Source of the DNA: Apostichopus japonicus
Taxonomy: Eukaryota > Echinodermata > Holothuroidea > Aspidochirotida > Stichopodidae
Direction of reading: 5' to 3'
DNA: 64,000 nt
NCBI RefSeq assembly: GCF_037975245.1
Contig: NC_092568.1
Location: forward strand, 32,026,501 to 32,090,500
The notes below the pieces were generated by a model that did no database searches, was not told where the DNA came from, and worked only from the letters and a program-made list of their open reading frames with translations. This document shows positions 40,801 through 54,100 of this stretch, piece by piece (positions within the stretch are counted from its first letter, which is position 1; each line of letters opens with the position of its first letter). The translations under genes and the position numbers were made by a program.

Positions 40801-43800
40801 CTCGTAGATTTCCACCGCTCACAAATATCACAAGTGTTAATTCCGAAGCTTATGTCGAGCACCAGCAGTTAAGAAGATGTGAATTAGGCAAGGTTTTCAA
40901 CGACAGAAATGAGCTATGGCTATTTGAAGTTCGCACGTACGCAACGATGTTCACATGGCACAGTGTTGTACAGTGCAATGCAATGTGTAAAAAGAAATGG
41001 TATTTTGGTTGATCGATGAGTAAAAATTGAAGTTAGCTTGCTGCAACGGGCCAGGCATGTTTTGCCGCGTTGTGTCTTTGATATTCGTACAATTTTGTGG
41101 AAACTTTATTGGAATTTTTAAAAAAACACAGATTTCCGTAAAAATACGGAAGACTTACATCCCTGGCTCTTTTATTTGTGTAATCATGCATGATGTATGT
41201 AGCCTTCGAATGGGTTACCTTAGGCTCACTGGCTTGTAAAGAAGTAGGAACAATGTCATCCGTAAATGAAAGTTTCAGTGGAAATAAACCTTCCTGCTGC
41301 TAGTAACGTTAAACTGTTAACTAAATCCATTTTGACTTCCACCTTCCTTCCTACTTATTCTTTATAACATCAGCTATCTTTGGTACTTGCGCTCTCGTCT
41401 TCAAATCTGTATAATTGTTTTACTAGAAGCACCGTGGTGTTTATTTGTCACCTGTGCATGCCACTGGGGTTGCCCACACGGCGGACGTGTGATCCTGCAC
41501 CGGTTAACTGTTTAGAATATGGTACATATATCCACACCTGCTACGAAGGTTAGCCACTGGGAAGTATTGAAGGTTGGGAACATTCCAGTCCTGAAGTGTT
41601 TATCTCTCACATGCAATTCATGGTCCCTTGGACCCATTGACCCCTGACAGTTCTAGAGGTCACTGCTAGTAGAAGAAGGTGGTGTAAGCTATCATGATCT
41701 TTCTACTCCAGTGTACTCCAGTGTACCATGATATATTCAATAATTGAAATCAAATATTATTTTCAATCTTTTACCAGGAATTATATAGCAAGTAAAATTG
41801 CTATATACAACATAAGACACTCATGCACCCTCCTACAAGTTTATCTCCAAGGCTGAGCAATTAATGAATTAGACTCAATTCTCAATGTTGTGTTGCCAAG
41901 ACACGTTTCATGTTGTTAGTAATAATTTACACACAAATTGCAATTTTTCACAAACTTAAGTGTTTGATGCTTACTTTACTATTTGAGAGGAAACTTCACT
42001 GAAACGTGACAAGCTATCAAGCTATACACTGTTGTGTTGTTTTAGTGTTCACTAGTTACTTTGTGCTTATACACATAGGTGTAGCTATGAAAAAAGTTAA
42101 TGATTTGATGTGTTTGCATCCCAGAAACTTGAAGCTGACAATTATGTTTTCATTGTAGTAATCATAAGGTAAACCAAACATACCTTTATGGAGGTGTGAA
42201 GAATTTATGTTTTCCCACTCGATTATGTGAAAGAGAAAATGATTATTTTACAACATAACAATGAATGTACATTAGTAGCTTACTCTTCAGTGTTATTTCA
42301 AGTGGCTCCTTTGATGTCAACAATATTGCATGAGATGCAAATAGGGTAATGACCACCTCAACCAAGAACATACTCTGCTCTATGCATAGGCCTACTCTAC
42401 TCTATGGGTACTCTATTCTGTATACTCTGCTCTATTCCTATGCTATACTAAGCATACTCTACTCTATGCATAGGCCTACTCTACTCTATGGGTACTCTAT
42501 TCTGTATACTCTGCTCTATTCCTATGCTATACTAAGCATACTCTACTCTATGCATATTCTACTCTATGCATACTCTATGCATACTCCATGCATACTCTAC
42601 TATGTGCATATTCTACTCTATGCATACTCTACTCTATGCATATTGTACTCTATGCCAGGGCTGGAAAACCTTGCGAACCTTCCAAACTAGGTTGGCGGAA
42701 ATCCAGCCTGGGTCAAAAGAACAAAAGTCGGGGGGGGGGGGGGTGTGGGGGGGTCAGAGCGAAAATTTGAAAAAGAAACAACGAACAAAAAGGGGGGTTA
42801 GGTAAACCCCATTTAAAATTTTATATGAAAAGTTTCAGAACCTAAAGGAAATAAATCAGAAAGCAGTGCACTCAATTTCAATCGCAATTACAACCAGTAC
42901 GGTCTTGATGTGTTCCCATCCTACTCACAATGTCAATGGCTACTTTCGCACACAACAAGGTGTATATGTGTTAGTGTTTACACGGGTCCAAAAATCTGGA
43001 ACCGGGTACCCGAGGGCCGTTACCCGTCGGGTATCCGGGTACCCGGAAAAATTTGTTTACCCTCGTGTATCACGATTTTCAAGAAATTACATATTGGATG
43101 CTGTAATAAATGCATTATATTCTCTACTGACAATGTTTTCATGTTCAAAAACGTAGGCAAACCTTTTCTTTCCTACCTTCCCCAGTGTTTCATTTGTTTG
43201 ATGATTCAGCTATCACACATATTATCATTTCTATACAACTTCTCTGTGCAAAGTGTTAAAGTATGGCCGCTCTCGGACAAAAGACTGCAGGGCAAACTTA
43301 CAGGAGTCCACCGTTGTACCGACTGTTACTTACACATTTACACATGGCAGCAGTGTTCTAGTCGAACATGCACCTGTGCTACGTATAAGATATTATACGG
43401 AATTGCCACTCAGGTATGACGTACTAGATGCAAATGTCTGAGATCTGGTCCTACCCATGGGCAACCCTCCTTATGCTAATGTTCTGAAAGCGACCCCTCA
43501 ACATATTCGAATAAACTTTGTAGACAATTTGTTAAAAGAAAAGGACTCAACCAATTTGTAGTGGGTGTTGATCCAGTGTGATGAGAAACTTTGCTGAAAG
43601 TATGCCAAGATTTTCGTAACCCAAAAAGCACAGCACATATGTAGTAGTCTTTTATGTAAGTTACAGGCTAACATAATATCACTGCACTGCAGTTGCATAT
43701 TGTACACGCAATTCAGTGTGTGGCAGTTTCGAAATGGAGTATTGCCAAACCATGTTTGTTTCATAATATCGGAAGTTTCGTAAGTTTTAATACTTTTAAA

Positions 43801-45075
43801 AGATTATAGGAAAGATAAAATATCTTTTCATTTTATAAAATTTGATCATAATGTAGCAACTCTAACTTGTCATTTCCAAGTTTTTCATCAGTTTTGTGAC
43901 AATGTAAATTCGAAAAGTTGACATGCTTCTATTCAGTTTGTCATGTGCATAGTTCAAAGATGGCATTAATAACTAACGTAAATATTGACATATTTACACA
44001 TTTGGCCACCACTATTTATTCTGGTCGAAACTGTTCCAATCCAAAACAGTACTTAATATCTATATTTCACATTTATTTCTTTCAACTAGAGAACTGTTTG
44101 TGAAAATCTGTCATGATATTTGCATATAGTGTACAGTCAGCATGTACAGTATATTAAACAACATATAGTTACAGCTTTGTTACCATGGAGACATTATTTT
44201 TTATCACCTTGGACCTTTGGTAGTATGGTCAGGTATTTACACTCTTGGGAATGGAAACACAGATAATTTTGTTATACTTCTGATTTCAAGTAGGTCTCAA
44301 CCTTTGAAAACTTAACTAGGAGGTTAAAGTTTACTCTGGCTGCCTAAGTATATATGATGTTCATATAAAATCCTTTCAATCTCTATTTGGTGGAATCCTG
44401 GTTGTCACATCTGTTGTTGTCCCTGGTAGGGACACACTAAGATAGTCAAATTGAGGATACAACCATTGTGTGGATTTTCTGTCATCAGCTACTGAAGACC
44501 TACAAAATAAAACAATTATTTTACGAGAAAGCTACCAGTTTCATGAAGATGTATCGTCGTGTCAAAATTGTTACTGGAGTATGTTGTCGGAGTGTGAATG
44601 ATGCAGATGAAGTCATGGTGACAAACTATTGGCTCAATAGTCAACAGAGCTAATGCATCCATCTGTGTTGTTTGTCTGTCTGTCAGGGGTGTAGGAGCCA
44701 GGGGGGGCACTGGGGGCACGTGACCCCCCACTTTATTCCAAACTAGCAAATGTGCCCTACTGGCAAAATAAAATGTGCCCCTTTGATGAAGAACTGTCGT
44801 TTTGATATAGCTAAAAGCCTTTGTTAATTTTAATATTTTATTTTGATTATTTATTTTTAGTCTGTACATGCTATTTTTAAAATGGCATCCTACATCTTTT
44901 TGTAGCACGGTTAACAATAAACAATCTCAATGAATTATATCGATAGCATACTAACTCATCATATATTTAAGTGATATGGCCGGTGTGTATTGGTTTATAA
45001 CGAGTAGTGCTTGTGGAATGAGAAAGTGCCCCTCTGATGTTGTGCCCCTCTTTTTGGAAGCTTCCTACCATCCTG

Positions 45076-45108
<33 letters not shown>

Positions 45109-48100
45109 GATATGTCTGTCTGTCTATCTGTCTGTAAAGTATAGTTCAAGTCATGGCCATCTACAGACTACCATAGTAATGCAACTACCGATCTATCTGC
45201 CTGTAAAGTTTAAAATCAATGAAGTCAGGGTTTCTATGGTAATAATGCATCTATCTACATTTCTGTGTGTCTTTAAAATTGATTTCAATTCCATTGATAT
45301 GCAAATACCCAGGCAGTATGTTTGAACAATTTTTTTTGTAGGGCTAAAATGATCAAGTGAACACAATTGAATAAGTTCAAGGTCATGTGTTGTCTCCACA
45401 ACATAAACTCATTGACTGCGCAGGGCTAGGGATTTTTTTCTGGTTTTCTGGTAGAACCCTGTCGTAACATTTTAAGGTACCTTCAATTAATTATGTCATT
45501 TTAGTCCATAAATATTCAGCCAGGATCGATTAAATATGTCATATAAACTTTGAAGACTAATAAAGGCATAAATATTGTATGCTGCCATATAGAACATTTG
45601 ATGCAGCTATTTACAGCTATACTTTTATGACACACAGGATGTAGCACATGCTCTGTGTTGTTCTTGTACGTCACATGACGTGGAAGTACGTCACCATTAA
45701 ACCGTAGCTCACTACTTCAGTCAGGGCTTCTGGTACGTAGGCTTTGACAATGCGTGTGAAATATGCGCCGAATGTCACATAAAGAAAAACAAGTGAGGAT
45801 AACTTGCAAAACTGAAATTGTGTTAAGTACATCCTGAGTAGTGGAGGGGGGGGGGAGATGTATTTTTAGACCAAGGATTAAACGGTTTATAACTTCTTTC
45901 TTAATCGACCTAAAAGCGAAAGTGAGTATAGTGGTGGTACATGTACTAAAGTACATTGTAATATAGAAAAGAAAGTTGAATATTTAGGCTCTTGCATGGC
46001 TCAGTGTAGGTAACGCCATATATTGTCTGTAGTGTATGATATTAATGCAGTATACGTGTTTACGCCCATCTGTCCCTATGCTGATCCAGTGAGAGGATCA
46101 TTACTTTGCCCAGTTTACCTGCTCCGTACCAAAAATGTATCGGTCCTCACGTCCAATTTTATTGCTCAAAGACAATGCAAATGATGATATGTTCTTTATT
46201 CACATAAATTCAGCTTAGACTGGGAGGTATTTATTTCAAACATTCACCTAAATAGATCTCCTACTCCAATGTTGGTATCAGTCAAAATTAAAATCTCCCG
46301 TTGTTAGTGGAAATTTGGTTTTTTAAAAAGTGAAATGGAATATATACCATTGGAAATTTTTAATTCTGAAAATTGTCACTATTGAAATTAACTGGCTGTG
46401 GCTACCATATTGTTCTGCTTTTTTTTCTTCTCTTTTTGAAATTCGAAGTAACTTTGCAAAGAAGCTATCCTCAATCTTATATATACTGGTGAATGGATTC
46501 ACTTATCATCGAAAAAATTGTCAGGTTAGCCATGTCACTTGCATAGGAAGTTGATAGTCTCTTGAGGATCTCACATTTTGAGCACAAATTTTTTTCTAAT
46601 TGTTTTGTCATCAATAAACTTTAAACTCATTCATATTTGTCAATTTGGCATTCAGAAAGATAAAACTGTCAAGTTTTGTACAGCATAATCTCCATAATCT
46701 CCAAATCCATTTGTATAGCATAATAGGACATCTCCATGTAGCCAACTGGAATCCCCCCCCCCCCCCAAAAAAAATATATTGCATTTAAATCAATAAAATA
46801 TTCATTTCTCTTTCATACAGTGGTAGTCTAAATTCTCGACCATTGATGATTTTTACACCTGTGAACTTTGTACAAAATACATTATGAATGTCAACTTTTT
46901 TTCAGTTGCACTAAGCTCTACACAATAATAATGCTTTATGTTGTTTAATGTTATGTACTTATGTTACTATGTAATGACACCAAGATGGGACAATTTTTGT
47001 TCATACTGTTCTTTCATGTCTTGCTTCGAAGCACTCATATGGACAGTATGAGCAGTATGAATGTCATGTTTCTATCAAAAGGTCATGAACTGTTGGTACT
47101 ATCAGTGTGGGTGCTTTGAAGCATGATATGGAAGGACAGTATAGAGCCTTATTTAATTGCAAAATTCTCCCCAACTGGCTGCATAATGATATACTATCTC
47201 ATTAATATTCATGACTTGTGCAATGTCTTCCAGCCAGTTGGGACAATTTCCTAATGCTAATACCTCAAGTACACCAATATCATGCACTCAAAGCACTGGT
47301 GTTGACAATACAAACAGTTCCTAACCTTGATCTGATAGGAACATGATATTGATACTGTTTGTACTGATAATACAAGTGCTTTGGAAGCAGGGACATAACA
47401 CTACAGTGTAGAAAAAATTGTCCCAATTGGGTGTCATCTTCTCAGCAGCTCCTAAAAACGATCATAATACAATAAAAAATGAGAAAAGTAATTATTTTCT
47501 TTTGTTTTTCTTTTGTATTTCTGTTATGAAACATACCTATTGTAGAAAGCCATATATATGTATATAAATATATACAAGTAATTCCATGAAATGGAGAGGG
47601 ATAATAATGTGCAAACTGAGTCAAATTATTGCAAACATTTATGATGCATAATAAGCACAAATTTCTTCCCTTAAATGTTAAATAAAAAACCTCATGAACT
47701 TGTTGCAGAGATATTCAGTATTGTCTGTTATTTCCTAGAAATGGTCACATACGGAAAACATTACAAGTATCAAATTAACTGCCAACCTCGACCGGTTGTT
47801 GCTATTGCACATTGTGTTCTTTTGTTTTTGTTTAATTACAATTTGTTGAAATTAAGTCCACATTCTTCATTTCAAATATTTTTTCAAGTAAAAGAACCAG
47901 ATGATTAAGACAGAAAGTCTTTTCCAAAGTTCTATATATATTTTTTGTCAAGATCATACAAAAGAAAACCTAATTTATATATTGGCCGAGATACTACCCG
48001 AAGTACTGTTTGGGTGCCGTGGGCATGGGGTAAGAGGCAGGGTAGTGGGTGGGGGACTGAAGTTTGTAAAAAAAGAATGGAGTCATGATTTCCACACAAA

Positions 48101-51100
48101 TTTTCAATACTTATGAGTTTAATCCTATTGTGGTTAATCCTATTGTGGTTAATCCTATTGTGCTATGCGATTTTGAGTAATTCATGTTTTTGGAATAATT
48201 CTTATAAACTGCTTACAGTACTTAGCATACACATATTGCATTGTATATATGTGTATCATGGTAGCTCAGCCTCAAGCAGGTACATTTAGCCCAATTTAAT
48301 TTAATTTGATATGAGATCACCCTTGAGGCCAAACTTCATTCGATTGCACCCACTGTCGTTCTACTTTGGTATGCAGATATTCAATCATCATCAGTTTACG
48401 CTGCCATTACTGTACAATTTGTTATAATCAAGATTAACAGATCTGAAAGTATTAAAATCACAGTTGTAAATAGTTTGATATTAACAATATTTTTAAATTT
48501 AAGGGAATAAAAAAAAACATTATTGTACTATATATTTAATGGATATGCCATGTTTATTTTAAGGCACTTACAAAATTTACACAAAATAAGAACCGCATTG
48601 TATGTATTTACATAGTATATATAGTGTTTACATATATACATAACTTATTCAGATTATACAAACTTTAGCATAAGCATAGTACTGTACATTTGTAACTATA
48701 AAATTATAAATGAAGTAACCAGGATGAGATTGTTCATGCATCTCCCTCTCTCAACAATCTTGCCTTGTCAATTTTTAGTAAAATTGATTAATGATATATA
48801 TATATATATGAATTTAAATGTCTGTTTTTTGGGGGGGGGGCTGGGGGAGGGGGGAAGGAGAAATTTACAGCTTGGAATACTGGTGAGGTGAAGGTAATAT
48901 ATTACAATATCATATTGATAATTTTTCATTTAGAAAATTTAAATTTGAACCATTAGTGGGAGAGAGAAAATGAAGCCCTCATTTTAATTGTATAATAAAT
49001 AATTAGGAGGTGGGGGGGGGAGGGGGATATGGAATGGGCTTCAGAGATTGATATGCTACCAATAAGTATGTGAATGCAATTAGAGTAAATACATTTGTGG
49101 TCATTCGCTATTTCTTTTTGCTTTGAGTGTAAAATAAAAGTACTCAGTAGTAGCTTCATCTTACCATATCACCAATTTTTGCGCTTTGATGCGGACATCT
49201 TTAAAGAAGATTGATGATAATCTAAAGTAAGCTAGTTGGCTTCCATAACCCAAATCCCACCTGTCATCAGATGCACTCAGACTTCATGTATGATTTCCAC
49301 TACAAACTCTATAACGGTTTTCTTGTCGTGCAAGCACGCCTAGGAGATGTTATCTAAATCAGTTAACGACAACAACGGCTTCAGCTTTGAATTATCACTA
49401 TAGGCCTATGTATCTGCATAGAAGGCCAGATTACCTCTGCTATTCAAGTATGTTAGGGCTAAGCTCTATGTGGATGTATCTTGGTTTAAAAATCAACACA
49501 GTTTTTCAAGATTAGTATCACTGTGACATTCATACAACAGAACAACAACAACAAAAACAAAAATTCCTTTTCAAACGTAACTGGATAGCCAACATGAAAT
49601 GAAGTTACGAGGAAACCCAGCAAACTCCAGATCCATTTTTAAGGAACAGACAGTGAAAATGATGCAAGATTTGATGGAAGACTTCTCCAGTTATATCAGT
49701 TAACTGTTTTCATTTGTTTGCAGTGCAACTCTTGCATCAAATAATACATATGAAGAGGTTTGCATTCTCTTCACATTGCTATGCATCAGTATTAAACTTT
49801 TGAGGGGAATAGACAATAAAACAACCGTTAATAAATTTAAAGGGGACATAGTAAAAATAACCTAGTCTGAATTCTGACAATTTAGGATCCTATAGAATTG
49901 ATGCCTGCATATCAACAGGAAATAGGAAGAATAAGCTAATCAGTACTTATTTGATCATTTCAATAATGCCTTTATTCTATCAACAGCATCTCTCTGATAT
50001 ACTGATATAAATAGGTATAAATAACATTAAAACATTTAATACCAAGACTTAACTTATTAGTCACTCGACCTGCAGATCTCGTCCAACTTTGAGGATATAT
50101 ATACAACAACTTGGACTGTAAGTTTTCTTGACATTGTGTAGTTCAAGCAGTGTCTCCTGGTAATGGTGAAGCCTAAAATATGCAGATTTAGACAGTGGCA
50201 GCTCTACTGTAGGAAAAAAGAAAAATGTGGCAACATTTGTTAGTTTCCTCAGCTGTTATCTGTCGGCTCTGAATTGTTAGTTTTGAGAGTTGAATTGATT
50301 GGTTTGCCATCTTCTGTTTCCTGTCTGATCATGTATGTGCTCTCCTCCTCCTGGCGTCCTTCATCGATGGGCCTACCGTCTCTGGTCTCCCTCCGCTGTG
50401 TATACATTCCAGGGAAATGGCGGGAGACCCTTCTCCGCCACTGGTGCACCTTTGGCAGACCACTGACACGCATTTGACGACAAGATCCCCCAGCAATGTT
50501 GGTCCCTATAACCGTAATGCTTTGGGATCTATTCACCTTGGCACTAGTGTCGGCCGATTGTCGTAAATCAGGGATGCTCATAGCAGGTCTGGGCGGTAAC
50601 GTCTTATTGGGTACACGAAGGTCCCGCTGAGGAGGAGGATGTTGATGATGGTGCCGACATGTACTCTGAATGGTAGAGCAGGGTGTGCTTCTAGGTTGTA
50701 TGTAGCTGGCTGTGGAGTTACTGCCGAATGTACCATTCATGTAGGGTCCCTTCACTTCTTCTGTAGGGGCAATATTCGGTCCCCTCTCTGGTACAGGTGG
50801 AGGGTCCCTCTCTAACACCGGTGGAGGAGGTACCGGACGCAGATTACGATTAGGGCACCGGGAAACGGTGTCCGCATCATGCGGATAGTTGTATCCCATA
50901 TTATTCATTGTCCTTGCATAGTTTCTCCTTCTATACCTGTATTTCTTAGAAATGAAGAGCAGCAGGACAATTAATGCCAGTAGCACTGCCGCTGCTATGA
51001 CACATATTGTAGTCAATGTCTCATGCTCCGTTTTATCACTCGTTTTGATGCGCTGCGTCGTTCTCGATAGTCTGCTCATATGGTCATGGTCCACGTATTC

Positions 51101-54100
51101 CTTCGTTTCATTCTCATCACAGAAAACAGTTGTATTATAAAGGTTTTGAAAGTCAATCACATATTCCTCACAAATTGGATTTCCAGCCAGAAATATTTGC
51201 ACCTTTTCTTGTGAATTTTTGTAAAGTATCTGAATTGCTGAACCAGAGTCGTCGCTCAACTTGTTGGATGTCAAATCAACACCGCGCAGCTTTGAGAAGT
51301 TTATAAATGCACTTTCCTCTATGAGGGTCATATCATTACTTCTAGCTTCGAGATACTCCAAGCTTTCATGTACGTCATACAACAAACTAGCTCTGAGATG
51401 TTGGAGATTGTTGCCAGAAAGGTTAAGTAGCCGAAGTTGAAGTTGATACTGAAACATTTTATCGGGAATAGTTAAATCTGATAAAGAGTTGTAATCTAAG
51501 TGTAACTCTTCCAGTTTTACTAAATAGACGAATGCAACTATGTTGATATAGGCTATTCGATTGTGTGATAATTTCAAGGTAACCAAATCTCTCAGCTTCC
51601 CAAGGCAGTTGTTTCCTAGATGTGTAATCCTATTACCAGACAGGTCTAAATATTTGATTCTTGGCATCCTCCTAAAACTGCTTCGGTTTAATTGGTTGAT
51701 TTCATTGTTCGATAAATTCAGTAAAATCAACTTTGGGAGATTGTAACTTCCGATGGCATTCAGTCGATTAGATCTTAGCTTCAGTTGAGTTAGGTTTGTC
51801 AAATTATTAAATGCACTCGCAGGAAGAGTCTGCAGATCATTCTCGGACAAGTCGATATCTTCCAGTTTGGTGTTGACGAAGCTGTCCGCTTCAATGGTAT
51901 AGATACCGTTGTTCCGCATACTCAGAAACAACAAGTGTCGATAGTTTGCGAAGGCTGCTCTATATATATTGTGAATGGAATTGTGATCGGTTTTGAGTTC
52001 TTCTACGAAATTGCAGGCTTTCGGAACATCCGAAAAGTTGCTAGATGAACAATCTGCTGACCACTTGTTCTCATTCGGATGGCTGTTGACTTTGCACAAT
52101 TGCGTGCACTTTGCAGTATTTCCTGGTCTGGTAGTAGTTGGCATTCCTACAGCAGTGGTAGTCGCTACGCCAAGTAGAATACTAAAAATCAACAGTAAAT
52201 TCTGTTCCAACATTTCATCTTGCTTCTTCATATTTATCTGTAGGAGGAAAGAGCAAGAGAAAAATTTTTTAACCGGACATAAGATGACCTTGTGCATTCA
52301 CTAGTTTCTCTTTTGATCTTATTTCTACCTGCAGTGTACCATTAGTTAGATGACAAGCTTTTTTATTGCCTAATCGATGCAGTGCAGACCGTAGGTGTCG
52401 ATGTTTTCAGACAAAGAGAATGTTTCAGGGGTTTTCCGGTGGTTTGCCAAATCTTGTATGGAGTATGAACATCTAAAGTAACAATAGACAACTCTGCTAA
52501 AGTAATTTCACAACCTGGAAAAAAGCTGTTTGTTGATCAAGCCTCTTTTCTCAATATGCTAGGGTGCCAAATAGATTATAAAAAGTCAAAGTTTTGACAT
52601 CCAATGTTTTTAAAATGGTTTAATTTGTTCGTTTATGAAGCTTGTCTAGTTTAAAAAATTCAGTCATTACTTTACAGTTTTCAATGAATAATTCAGTGTT
52701 CGAATGTTGTGTAGCAGTTTTGAAGTTCCACAACTTTGTCTCATGTGAAATACTACTGGTTCCTATGTGTACAAAAAGTGCCATCAATCTTTGCATTTGC
52801 ATAGCAAATTTGACCATTTTGAATACAGGTAGCGAATAGAGCAAATGGTGCTGTGAGCGATCCCACAGTGAAATAGTGAAATTGCAAGATTCTGAAAATC
52901 TTTGCAAACAATTACAGCAAAAATCCTTCAATAATCCCAAATTTGGCACATGTATGAATGAAGTATAATTACCCATGCCATCATTTAGTAAATGCCTAAT
53001 AGCAACGATCATTCATAATGTTTGCCCCCCCCCCCTTACTGTCTTACATGTAATACTCTAGACTGAAAGCATTTCATAATGGTATTATGTTAGTATGAAA
53101 GCAATTGTGTATCTGATCTCGCACATCGTCAGTTCCAAAAACAAAACAAAAAACAATTAAAAAATAAAAAGCATGTAAGGTGTTGAAGTTCATTATTCTC
53201 AGTTATTTTGTAGAGCCACTGCCTAACCGTAATGCCAACCCATACTGCACTAAAGAGTAGGAACTTAATTGTATAGATTAACACATTTCCACAGTGATGG
53301 AAACTTTATTTTAATAAACGCTCACGTAACAAGAAAACATGATTAAAATGGGTGAAGTACCTGAATATAAGTTTCATCAAAGTCACAAACGTTTGGCTGC
53401 CTTGGTATAGATTTGTTTGACTGGTAGTGGTATGGTTCTAGCTATATCCAGCTATCATCAGATTCCATTTCTGTCAGTAAATTGTTGCATGCATGGTTTC
53501 AGCAACATCCGTGGTCTTTCTGCATCGGTCTGTAAAACATATAACTTGTCTCTAGCGTTACTCGCTAACAACTGATTCATTCCACTGACAGTAGACACTA
53601 TCAGCAGAGTAGAACTTGCTCCAGTTACTTTCAATTTGATTGTATCATTGGTGTGAGGGAGTTCCTTTCATATATGTAATGACAGCAACAGTCATATATG
53701 GAATTAGCACTGTAACCACCTGTAACACACAGTCAAGTAGCACTGGCCTTGCTGTATATACTGACACAGGTTAAATACTGTATTTGTTGAGCTCACTGTA
53801 TGCACTAGACTCCTCCTGTAACAGATCAGTGACTAAAAATAAGTCTGGAAATTCCGGGTAGCTGTAGACCTACACTTTGGGGTTGACCTCAAATGGGAAG
53901 CTTGTTTACTCTGGTGTTGTTGAGCACTGCAGCAACATTTCCACCCATTCACAGGTACCTGGAGGTCCTGCCCAGTGTTGTTCTTTGCTACCATGGGTTT
54001 AGATGTATATATATATATATTGGAATATATATATTGTAATATATATCAATATATATAATATGTATGTAATATATATAAATATATATAACTGTTGAACTGT

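Noticed and set aside
42656-43450. A further hAT-like element starting CAGGGCTGGAAAACC
   Set aside because: No inverted right end or flanking duplication could be found.
52232-52297. LRR protein start at the upstream ATG (52297)
   Set aside because: The extra 22 codons lie across a strong pyrimidine tract and acceptor AG, and would bury the signal peptide.
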